DNA of 6,504 nt, taken from the NCBI GenBank assembly GCA_900550855.1, contig URTQ01000088.1, forward strand, positions 1-6,504, written 5' to 3'. Positions 1-5,440 of the stretch are shown piece after piece. Made by a program: the position numbers and the translations under genes. The notes beneath the pieces were generated by a model. The model saw only the letters and a list, made by a program, of their open reading frames with translations, did no database searches and was not told where the DNA came from. Each line of letters begins with the position of its first letter. The first letter of the stretch is position 1. Origin of the DNA: an uncultured Eubacteriales bacterium (GTDB lineage Bacteria; Bacillota; Clostridia; Christensenellales; CAG-917).

Positions 1-207
1 CCGGGGGCGGCGCAGGCGTCTTCTTGCGCTGCGAGCCTCTCTTCTTGGGGCAGCAAGTGATTCCCCGGTTTTAGGTTGTTCGGCAGCATCAAAAATTCTG
101 GCGCCCAGATCTATTATCCCACACGGGTTTTCATCGGCATCAAGGGCCACCGTTGCCCAGCCGACAGAGGTTATTCCAATGTCAAGTCCGATCGCATAAG
201 GGCGCAT
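1..207 (-). CDS. cas9: Cas9 endonuclease, N-terminal 69 residues (cut by window edge)
   Basis: Partial gene: the ATG at 207-205 opens a frame that runs without a stop to base 1. Cas9 is the RNA-guided double-strand DNA nuclease of type II CRISPR-Cas. Seen here: residues 4-19 (YAIGLDIGITSVGWAT) are the RuvC-I motif, with Asp9 matching the catalytic Asp10 of S. pyogenes Cas9. Residues 32-50 (IDLGARIFDAAEQPKTGES) match the linker of type II-C proteins. Residues 54-69 are Arg-rich (PRREARSARRRLRRPR) and form the start of the bridge helix. The pattern recalls Neisseria and Geobacillus Cas9 more than the Streptococcus protein. The start is fixed by an AAGGAGG Shine-Dalgarno site 7 bases upstream and by a dedicated promoter. 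The HNH, RuvC-II/III, REC and PAM-interacting parts lie outside the window, so activity, size and completeness cannot be judged. Codon choice differs from the neighbours (Asp is GAT in 4 of 5). A Pro at residue 68 inside the bridge helix is odd. IscB is unlikely because its N-terminal PLMP domain is absent. Confidence 0.93.
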   Translation of the reverse strand, partial: MRPYAIGLDIGITSVGWATVALDADENPCGIIDLGARIFDAAEQPKTGESLAAPRREARSARRRLRRPR

Positions 208-214
208 AACTGTG

Positions 215-221
215 CCTCCTT
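215..221 (-). promoter_or_regulatory. Strong Shine-Dalgarno site of cas9
   Basis: The minus strand reads AAGGAGG, a near-perfect complement of the 16S rRNA 3' end, ending 7 bases before the cas9 ATG. This decides the start codon and shows that the truncated frame is a real translated gene. Confidence 0.9.
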
Positions 222-237
222 TGTAATTTATGCCATA

Positions 238-266
238 ATTATACGCTATATTTGCATTTTTGGCAA
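238..266 (-). promoter_or_regulatory. Vegetative promoter of cas9
   Basis: On the minus strand the -35 box is TTGCCA (266-261), followed by a 17-base spacer and a perfect -10 box TATAAT (243-238). Transcription would start near 231, giving a leader of only about 24 bases before the cas9 ATG. The -35 box begins 13 bases after the hairpin that ends the upstream operon, so cas9 is an independent unit. No operator-like repeat overlaps the boxes. Confidence 0.85.
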
Positions 267-279
267 TATAAAGAGATAA

Positions 280-299
280 CGCCTCGCAAAAGCGAGGCG
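280..299 (-). terminator. Hairpin terminator of the transporter-phosphoesterase operon
   Basis: A perfect 8-bp stem (CGCCTCGC / GCGAGGCG) closes a four-base loop, TTTT on the minus strand. It starts 45 bases after the phosphoesterase stop codon. The minus-strand tail is T-rich but interrupted (TTATCTCTTTATATT), so termination may be incomplete and some read-through into cas9 is possible. The plus-strand side has no T tract, so this serves minus-strand transcription only. Confidence 0.7.
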
Positions 300-344
300 C
301 AAACGTTTCATCAATCGATATTAATTTCGTATTGTTTTGCATTT

Positions 345-1334
345 TCACTTGCAATCGGAAAGCGGCAAAAGCGTCACGTCGAACGAGCCGTCGTCGTAGA
401 CGTCGATGAGCGTTCCGCCCCTTTGCGTATTGCGTTTGGCTATGCCCTTGTACGCGTTGTAGTCTATGCTCATTCCGTAAGTCAGACGAATGCCCTTGTA
501 GGTCATAGACAGCGTGTTGAGGTGGTCGTGTCCCATAAACATACCCTTGCAACTGCCGAGTTTGACCATTTCGCCGAAGAACTTGCCCTCTTTGGTTTTG
601 GGGTAGCCGAAATAGTTGTCCTTTTCCTGCACGAATCCGCAATGATAGGTCGCCTCGTCCGAGCCTCTGTAACACTTTTCCCACCCTTCCTTAAACTCTT
701 TGGGCGGAATGTGGAAGAACGCAAGCGACTTTGCGACCTCGCCGTCTTTCGAAAGGGCTTTAATTTCCTTTTTGTACCACTCGATTTGGTCGTCGTGAAT
801 GACGTCGAAACCGCTGAAAAAGTTCCACGTCAAATAGGCGTTGCTGTCGACGAACATAAGAGCGGTGTTTAGCGAGCCGTCCTCGTTGAGAAGGGGTATG
901 CAATAGTTGCCGACGCCGAATATATTTGGGTCGCCCTTTTGAAAGTGGCAATGCGGTTGAGAGGCATATAAATCGCCGAGTTGCTCTTTGTTAAGCTTTG
1001 CCCAAACCTCGCTGTCGTGGTTGCCGAAAACTATCGTCCAGTCCACGCCGAGTTTTTCCATAACGGAAGCGAACATCTTTGTGGATTTGAGGTTGTTGCT
1101 CGTGCCTTGATTGAGCAAAGGCATAGGATACACCATATCCCCCGTGACCGCAACGAAGTCCGCGTTTGCGTTTTTGACTATCTTTTCGACCGCCGCAAGA
1201 GCGAGTTTGTCTTTCTTGCGAGTACCCAAAGAACCGCCGATGTGAATATCGGTAAGTTGCAAAATTCTGAAAGGCTTGCCTTTCTCTTTTACGATAACTT
1301 CTCTGCCGTCGCGCTTTTCGAAACGTCCGTTCAT
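345..1334 (-). CDS. Calcineurin-like metallophosphoesterase, DCR2/purple-acid-phosphatase-like
   Basis: Predicted 329-residue cytoplasmic phosphoesterase with no signal peptide or membrane segment. The two-metal active-site motifs occur in the usual order: D29-x-H31 (LTDIHIG), G65-D66 (VTGDMV), G104-N-H-D107 (FGNHDSE), H208 (FFHIPP) and G268-H-D-H271 (MGHDHLN). All predicted metal ligands are present, so the enzyme should be active. The spacing and the C-terminal YGMSIDY segment resemble DCR2-like metallophosphoesterases; that subfamily call is from memory of the family. The substrate is not predictable. The ATG lies one base after the stop of the transporter gene (TAAAATG), with a GAGGG Shine-Dalgarno site inside the end of that gene, so translation is probably coupled. 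The tight pairing suggests the enzyme acts on something linked to the imported solute, but this is inference. Confidence 0.9.
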   Translation of the reverse strand: MNGRFEKRDGREVIVKEKGKPFRILQLTDIHIGGSLGTRKKDKLALAAVEKIVKNANADFVAVTGDMVYPMPLLNQGTSNNLKSTKMFASVMEKLGVDWTIVFGNHDSEVWAKLNKEQLGDLYASQPHCHFQKGDPNIFGVGNYCIPLLNEDGSLNTALMFVDSNAYLTWNFFSGFDVIHDDQIEWYKKEIKALSKDGEVAKSLAFFHIPPKEFKEGWEKCYRGSDEATYHCGFVQEKDNYFGYPKTKEGKFFGEMVKLGSCKGMFMGHDHLNTLSMTYKGIRLTYGMSIDYNAYKGIAKRNTQRGGTLIDVYDDGSFDVTLLPLSDCK

Positions 1335-1335
1335 T

Positions 1336-3081
1336 TTAGCCCTCTACGTCGTCAATCGACGTTTTATCTTCGTTTTCGGTTGTATCAACGTCGGTTTGTG
1401 CGATTTCCTCGTCGGTTTCGGCGATTTGTTCGAGAGAACCTTCCACGCCTTCTGCAACGTCGGTTTCGACATCTTCGACGATATTTCCTTCTTCGTCGAG
1501 TTTGACGGACGGATCTATAACGTCCTCGGGGTCGACCTTGCCGTAAAGTTCGGCAATGAGCGCTTCTCTTTCCGCGCTTTCTTCGTCGGTGAGAGTCTTG
1601 CCCGACTTTCTCGCTTCGATAAAGTAGCGGATTCTCGTAAGTTTCGCGCTTGTAATCTTATATCTGAACGAAGCGATAAGAGCAATCGTGATAAACACCG
1701 CAACCGAGATGCCGAGCGTCAAGCGAACGGTGAGCAAAACCGTATCCGATTGCGCAACGTAGTCTGCGGGGTCGTTCGAGGTGTTGGAAACGTATCCGAG
1801 CGCGCCGATAACCCAACCGACCATACCCACGCCGAGTCCGCCGCCCACCTTTCTTGCGAGCGTCATCATACCGCTGTACGTTCCCGTCGGGCGTTGACCC
1901 GTTGCCATTTCCGCAACGTCCACCGTGTCGGGGAAGATAATCCACGGCATCATTTGCGCGCCGCCGAAGCCGAGACCCATAATGAGCGCGACGATGGGGA
2001 CGAGTACGGGCGGTGCCCAACTCGGATCCATTGCCGCAAGCATAATGCCGCCTGCTATGTAGAACGGAAGTCCCATACGGAACGCGAATTGTTTGCTCTT
2101 TTTGTCCATCATAACGCGAGCGAGCGGGAACATAACGACCGCCGCCACCATCATAGGCGCAATGATAAACAACGAGGACATTTTCATTCCGAACAATTCG
2201 TAGCCGTGCCATACGTCCGTTGCGTAGTAGACCGCGAGTGCGGAAATGATATCCATACAGATAAACGCCGTGACGTACATCACGATGTGCCAGCGATAAG
2301 AGCGATTCTTATACGGAACTGCGTAACTGTTTGCGAATTGTTTGAGGTTGAAATGCTTTTTCGGGGTCTTGGGTTTGATACGTTCTTTGACGAATATTCC
2401 GCAGATAACCAGTCCGCCGCCGAACAGCGTGCCGAACACCAAACTCATACAGAGCCAGAATTGCGTCGAATCGAGTTGCGGAACGAACAGGAATCCCGTT
2501 CCGTCGGGGTTGGTGAGAGCCTCGATAAACACGAGCGGCAAAACGTAGCCGAGTCCCGAAGCGATAGCCGTGAAGATAAGTTTGACGGTGTTTGCGTTGT
2601 TACGCTCTCTGAACGAAGGCGTAATGTCGCTTGCCATAGAGCAGTACGGCACTTGCGTAACCGTCGAGCAAGTGTTCCACAGCAGATACATAATAATTAT
2701 GTACGCCGTGAATCCGCCCACGCTCACGCCCCATTCTCTCACGGGCAGGAACACGAGGAATATGCACAAAAACAAGGATATTCCGCCGAAGAACATATAG
2801 GGTTTTCTTCTTCCCCACTTGCCGCGCGTATTGTCGGAAATGAAGCCCATAAACGGGTCGGTGATTGCGTCCCAGAACTTTGCGATCATCATAATCGTGG
2901 AAGCAACGGTCATAGCAATGCCGTTTTTGGTCATATAGGCGAGCATAACGCAAGACATCATACTCACGCCGCCGCCGTCCATAAGACCGCCGATGCCGTA
3001 GGCGAGTTTCTCTTTGAGAGGCACTCTGTCCGCTTCCGCTATGGGTTCGGGCGTAGTGGTTTTGGTTTTTTCTTTTTTCAC
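1336..3081 (-). CDS. GPH-family (MelB-like) cation:sugar symporter with acidic C-terminal tail
   Basis: Inner-membrane secondary transporter of the glycoside-pentoside-hexuronide:cation symporter family (MFS fold), 581 residues. The family signature is at 70-94: WDAITDP, then GFISDNTRGKWGRRKP. Asp71 and Asp75 align with MelB Asp55 and Asp59, which bind the coupling cation, so Na+ or H+ symport is likely. About twelve hydrophobic segments lie between residues 27 and 472, with a central cytoplasmic loop near 232-262. After residue 475 there is a short basic, amphipathic stretch, then a very acidic tail (roughly 515-581) with no recognisable domain; it is not the IIA-like domain of LacS. The start is GTG, chosen because GAGGTG lies 6 bases upstream and the promoter just before it. 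The usual length without the tail is about 450-500 residues. The substrate cannot be named; GPH members take melibiose, lactose, xylosides and glucuronides among others. Confidence 0.93.
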   Translation of the reverse strand: MKKEKTKTTTPEPIAEADRVPLKEKLAYGIGGLMDGGGVSMMSCVMLAYMTKNGIAMTVASTIMMIAKFWDAITDPFMGFISDNTRGKWGRRKPYMFFGGISLFLCIFLVFLPVREWGVSVGGFTAYIIIMYLLWNTCSTVTQVPYCSMASDITPSFRERNNANTVKLIFTAIASGLGYVLPLVFIEALTNPDGTGFLFVPQLDSTQFWLCMSLVFGTLFGGGLVICGIFVKERIKPKTPKKHFNLKQFANSYAVPYKNRSYRWHIVMYVTAFICMDIISALAVYYATDVWHGYELFGMKMSSLFIIAPMMVAAVVMFPLARVMMDKKSKQFAFRMGLPFYIAGGIMLAAMDPSWAPPVLVPIVALIMGLGFGGAQMMPWIIFPDTVDVAEMATGQRPTGTYSGMMTLARKVGGGLGVGMVGWVIGALGYVSNTSNDPADYVAQSDTVLLTVRLTLGISVAVFITIALIASFRYKITSAKLTRIRYFIEARKSGKTLTDEESAEREALIAELYGKVDPEDVIDPSVKLDEEGNIVEDVETDVAEGVEGSLEQIAETDEEIAQTDVDTTENEDKTSIDDVEG

Positions 3082-3085
3082 GTTG

Positions 3086-3091
3086 CACCTC
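3086..3091 (-). promoter_or_regulatory. Shine-Dalgarno site that decides the GTG start of the transporter
   Basis: The minus strand reads GAGGTG, 4 to 6 bases before a GTG codon depending on how the pairing is drawn. The next in-frame Met is residue 34, inside the first membrane helix, so GTG is the sensible start. Confidence 0.7.
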
Positions 3092-3113
3092 GAAAAAGGA
3101 TTTTACAAAAACA

Positions 3114-3142
3114 ATTCTATCATACGCGCGGGCGCATAACAA
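3114..3142 (-). promoter_or_regulatory. Promoter of the transporter-phosphoesterase operon
   Basis: The minus strand shows TTGTTA (3142-3137), a 17-base spacer, then TAGAAT (3119-3114) preceded by an extended TG (TGA-TAGAAT). It lies just downstream of the thrS terminator and about 33 bases before the GTG start. The boxes are weaker matches than those of the other promoters here, which would fit a regulated operon. The spacer is GC-rich (GCGCCCGCGCG), but no clear operator is visible. Confidence 0.7.
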
Positions 3143-3152
3143 CCCGAAATAC

Positions 3153-3181
3153 AAAAAAACCGCAGGGATTCTGCGGTTTTT
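3153..3181 (-). terminator. Intrinsic terminator of thrS (potentially bidirectional)
   Basis: The hairpin CCGCAG - AATCC - CTGCGG (minus strand) is extended by A:T pairs and followed by seven T residues. It lies about 115 bases after the thrS stop. The plus strand also ends in five T residues, so it could work in both directions, though no plus-strand gene needs it. Confidence 0.92.
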
Positions 3182-3193
3182 CGTTGCTTTTTC

Positions 3194-3250
3194 AAACGAA
3201 ACGAGTCGTTTTTGCGCGTTAATCGCGCTCTTCTCGGTCGTAAGCCGAGA
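3194..3250 (-). other. Three tandem hairpins in the thrS 3' untranslated region
   Basis: Between the thrS stop and its terminator lie three short perfect inverted repeats: 3245-3250 with 3232-3237 (6 bp), 3224-3228 with 3214-3218 (5 bp, GCGCG/CGCGC) and 3206-3211 with 3194-3199 (6 bp). None has a T tract on the minus strand, so they are not terminators. They could stabilise the mRNA end or be the remains of an older intergenic element. No open frame of note is present. Confidence 0.45.
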
Positions 3251-3294
3251 TTGTTGCGCCTTTAAGACGGATTTTTGTCGGTTTGCTTTCGAGA

Positions 3295-5061
3295 TTACTT
3301 TCTCGTGCGGATTTCCTCGCTCACGAAGTTTACGAACTCGTCAAGCGACATGGTTTTGGTTTCCGCGGTATCTCTGAAACGCACCGCGACCGTACCGTTG
3401 TCCGATTCCTGTTGACCGATGACGAGCATATACGGCACTCTGTCCACGACTTGCGCTTCTCTTATCTTGTAGCCTATTTTCTCGTTGCGGTCGTCGTATT
3501 CGGTGCGAATCTTCGCCGCGCGCAACGCCTCGTACACTTTTCTTGCGTATTCGTCGTGCTTTTCGGACACGGGCAACACTTTGACTTGAATAGGCGCGAG
3601 CCAAGTCGGGAACTTGCCTGCAAAATGCTCGGTGAGTATGCCGATAAATCTTTCGATTGAGCCGTAAACGACGCGGTGCACCATAATGGGTCTTTGTCTT
3701 TCGCCGTTTTCGTCGACGTATTCGAGTCCGAAGTTGAGCGGCATTTGGAAGTCGAGTTGGATAGTTCCGCATTGCCATGTTCTTCCGAGAGTGTCTTCGA
3801 GGTGGAAGTCGATTTTCGGTCCGTAGAACGCGCCGTCGCCTTCGTTGACGATGTACGGAAGTCCTATTTTTTCAAGCGCGGTGATAAGTCCGTTGGTTGC
3901 CGCTTCCCAGTCCTCGTCGCTTCCCATACTGTTTTCGGGACGAGTGGAAAGTTCCACGAAGTATTTGAATCCGAACTTGCTGTACACTTCGTTGATGAGG
4001 TGAACGACGCCGATAATTTCGTCGGTGATTTGTTCCCTTCTCATAAAGATGTGCGCGTCGTCTTGCGTGAAGCATCTGACTCTAAAAAGTCCGTGAAGCG
4101 CGCCTTTGAGTTCGTGACGGTGAACGAGTCCGAGTTCGCCCACGCGCAAAGGCAAATCGCGATAACTGTGCGGTTCGCTCTTGTAAACCATAACGCCGCC
4201 CGGGCAGTTCATCGGTTTTACGCAATACGTTTCGTCGTCGATAATCGTGGAATACATATTGTCTTTATAGTGATCCCAGTGACCGCTCGTTTCCCAAAGA
4301 TGACGGTTCATAATCATAGGCGTGGACACTTCGACGTAGTGGTCGCGAGTGTGAATTTCGCGCCAGTAATCGATGAGCGAGTTCTTGATTGCCATACCGT
4401 TGGGAAGGAAGAACGGGAATCCCGGCGCTTCGTCGCAGAGCATAAACAACTTCATTTCCTTGCCTATGCGGCGATGGTCGCGCTTTTCTGCTTCTTCGAG
4501 AAGTTTGAGATAGTCGTCGAGTTCCTGTTGGGTTGCAAAAGCAGTGCCTTTGACTCTGGTGAGCATCTTGTTGTTTTTGTCGTTTTTCCAGTATGCGCCC
4601 GATTGCCCCATAATCTTGAACGCTTTGAGGGCTTTTGTGTATGTGAGGTGAGGACCGACGCACATATCGATGTATTCGCCCTGTTGATAGAACGTGATGG
4701 TCGCGTCTTCGGGCAAGTCTGCGATATGCTCGACTTTGTACTTTTCCCCTCTTTCTTTCATAAGCGCAACCGCTTCTTCGCGAGGAAGCGCAAACGCCTT
4801 GATGGGCAAGTTCTCTTTGACGATTTTCTTCATTTCGGCTTCGATACGAGCAAGGTCGTCGTCGGTGAGTTTGGTGTCGCCGAGGTCTACGTCATAATAG
4901 AATCCTTTTTCGTTTGCAGGACCGTACGCAAAGTCTGCTTCTGGAAAAAGGCGTTTGATTGCCTGCGCCATAATGTGCGCGGCAGTGTGACGGATAACGT
5001 GCAATTCCTCTGCCTTGTCGGTGATTTCGCCAACAGTACCGTTGTTGTAAACAACTTTCAT
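3295..5061 (-). CDS. thrS: Threonyl-tRNA synthetase, short form without TGS domain
   Basis: Cytoplasmic class II aminoacyl-tRNA synthetase that charges tRNA-Thr with threonine; 588 residues against about 640 for E. coli ThrRS. The N-terminal TGS domain is missing: the protein starts just before the editing domain. Editing-site motifs are H25-TAA-H29 and C134-VGP-H138 (the HxxxH and CxxxH pair that clears mischarged serine). The catalytic core runs from about 200 to 485, with motif 2 around FRVRCFTQDDAHIF (326-339) and motif 3 around GSIERFIGILTEH (467-479). The catalytic zinc ligands are C286, H337 and H462. The anticodon-binding domain is about 490-588. The sequence after C286 is PGG rather than the PGH of E. 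coli; from memory this variant is shared by other short ThrRS proteins. The ATG has AAGGAG 6 bases upstream, with the T-box terminator beyond it, so the short N-terminus is genuine. Expression is controlled by the T-box leader. Confidence 0.98.
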   Translation of the reverse strand: MKVVYNNGTVGEITDKAEELHVIRHTAAHIMAQAIKRLFPEADFAYGPANEKGFYYDVDLGDTKLTDDDLARIEAEMKKIVKENLPIKAFALPREEAVALMKERGEKYKVEHIADLPEDATITFYQQGEYIDMCVGPHLTYTKALKAFKIMGQSGAYWKNDKNNKMLTRVKGTAFATQQELDDYLKLLEEAEKRDHRRIGKEMKLFMLCDEAPGFPFFLPNGMAIKNSLIDYWREIHTRDHYVEVSTPMIMNRHLWETSGHWDHYKDNMYSTIIDDETYCVKPMNCPGGVMVYKSEPHSYRDLPLRVGELGLVHRHELKGALHGLFRVRCFTQDDAHIFMRREQITDEIIGVVHLINEVYSKFGFKYFVELSTRPENSMGSDEDWEAATNGLITALEKIGLPYIVNEGDGAFYGPKIDFHLEDTLGRTWQCGTIQLDFQMPLNFGLEYVDENGERQRPIMVHRVVYGSIERFIGILTEHFAGKFPTWLAPIQVKVLPVSEKHDEYARKVYEALRAAKIRTEYDDRNEKIGYKIREAQVVDRVPYMLVIGQQESDNGTVAVRFRDTAETKTMSLDEFVNFVSEEIRTRK

Positions 5062-5067
5062 AAAATG

Positions 5068-5073
5068 CTCCTT
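5068..5073 (-). promoter_or_regulatory. Shine-Dalgarno site of thrS
   Basis: AAGGAG on the minus strand, 6 bases before the ATG. It matters because it fixes the short N-terminus of the synthetase and shows that the missing TGS domain is not an annotation error. Confidence 0.85.
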
Positions 5074-5123
5074 CTATGATTGAATTTCATATATATTTTC
5101 ATACATTTCGGTGGCTTTCAAAC

Positions 5124-5169
5124 AAAAAAAGCCCTCGAAAAAACGTACTGCTACGCTTTTTGCAAGGGC
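5124..5169 (-). terminator. T-box regulated terminator before thrS
   Basis: A long minus-strand hairpin runs from GCCCT (5169-5165) through an A5/T5 run and GCGTA/TACG pairs around a GCAG loop, back to AGGGC (5135-5131), followed by seven T residues (5130-5124). Its 5' arm (CCCTT) is also needed by the antiterminator, so the two structures exclude each other. It stops transcription when tRNA-Thr is charged. Confidence 0.93.
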
Positions 5170-5357
5170 GCATAAATGCTCGGTTCCACCTTGATTTTTA
5201 CTCGTTTTATCCTTTGACGCAAGGTATGCGGCGACGCTTACTGCTGTTTCGGCGCGCGACTCCGGAATGGTCTTCGCTCGACCCTCGCAAAGAAACTCAC
5301 AGCGAACGTTTCTCTCTCTGGGTGCGGAAAAATCGAGTTACTCTTTCCTTCACAGTC
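5124..5357 (-). promoter_or_regulatory. T-box riboswitch, threonine-specific (ACC specifier)
   Basis: Full T-box leader that senses uncharged tRNA-Thr and permits thrS transcription. Stem I is closed by GACT (5357-5354) with AGTC (5261-5258) and by GGAA with TTCC. The specifier loop has the loop-E signature AGTAA (5342-5338) opposite GAAG. The specifier codon is ACC (5271-5269), read by the GGU anticodon of tRNA-Thr, followed by the usual purine A. The distal part contains AGAGAGAGA and GCTGTGAG, typical of the stem I platform. A small CCTT/AAGG hairpin (stem III) follows. The T-box is AAGGTGGAACCGAG (5192-5179). The antiterminator pairs AAGG with CCTT (5167-5164), leaves TGGAACC as the bulge that meets the tRNA acceptor end, and has a GCAT/ATGC upper helix. 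A transcription-attenuation T-box is the clear reading. Confidence 0.96.
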
Positions 5358-5377
5358 TTTATAAAATTTTCGTTTAG

Positions 5378-5406
5378 ATTATAACACCCTAAAATTAGGC
5401 TGTCAA
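5378..5406 (-). promoter_or_regulatory. Consensus promoter of thrS
   Basis: Perfect TTGACA (5406-5401), 17-base spacer and perfect TATAAT (5383-5378) with an extended TG. Transcription would start near 5371, about 14 bases before T-box stem I. Such a strong promoter is normal where control is exerted later by attenuation. The spacer carries a small inverted repeat (CCTAA-TT-TTAGG). Confidence 0.93.
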
Positions 5407-5440
5407 TTTATTTTGCGGATATACCGATTGTATAGTGATG

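Noticed and set aside
76..279. Plus-strand open frame overlapping the left edge
   Set aside because: It is the reverse side of the cas9 start and its promoter; the minus-strand reading gives an unmistakable Cas9 N-terminus.
280..344. Possible tracrRNA in the gap before cas9
   Set aside because: Only one hairpin is present, it fits an operon terminator, and no anti-repeat can be tested because no CRISPR repeat is in the window.
200..3140. The 11-base string gggcgcataac occurs at 200-210 and 3130-3140, with a near match at 5166
   Set aside because: One copy is inside and just upstream of cas9, one is in a promoter spacer and one is in the T-box terminator region. The contexts are unrelated and the string is short, so this is taken as coincidence.
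1276..3222. Long plus-strand open frame opposite the transporter
   Set aside because: It is antisense to a clear GPH symporter, its product is Arg/His-rich low-complexity sequence, and it has no start signal. It results from the codon bias of the real gene.
3676..5079. Long plus-strand open frame opposite thrS
   Set aside because: It is antisense to a textbook ThrRS gene and shows no recognisable family or ribosome site.
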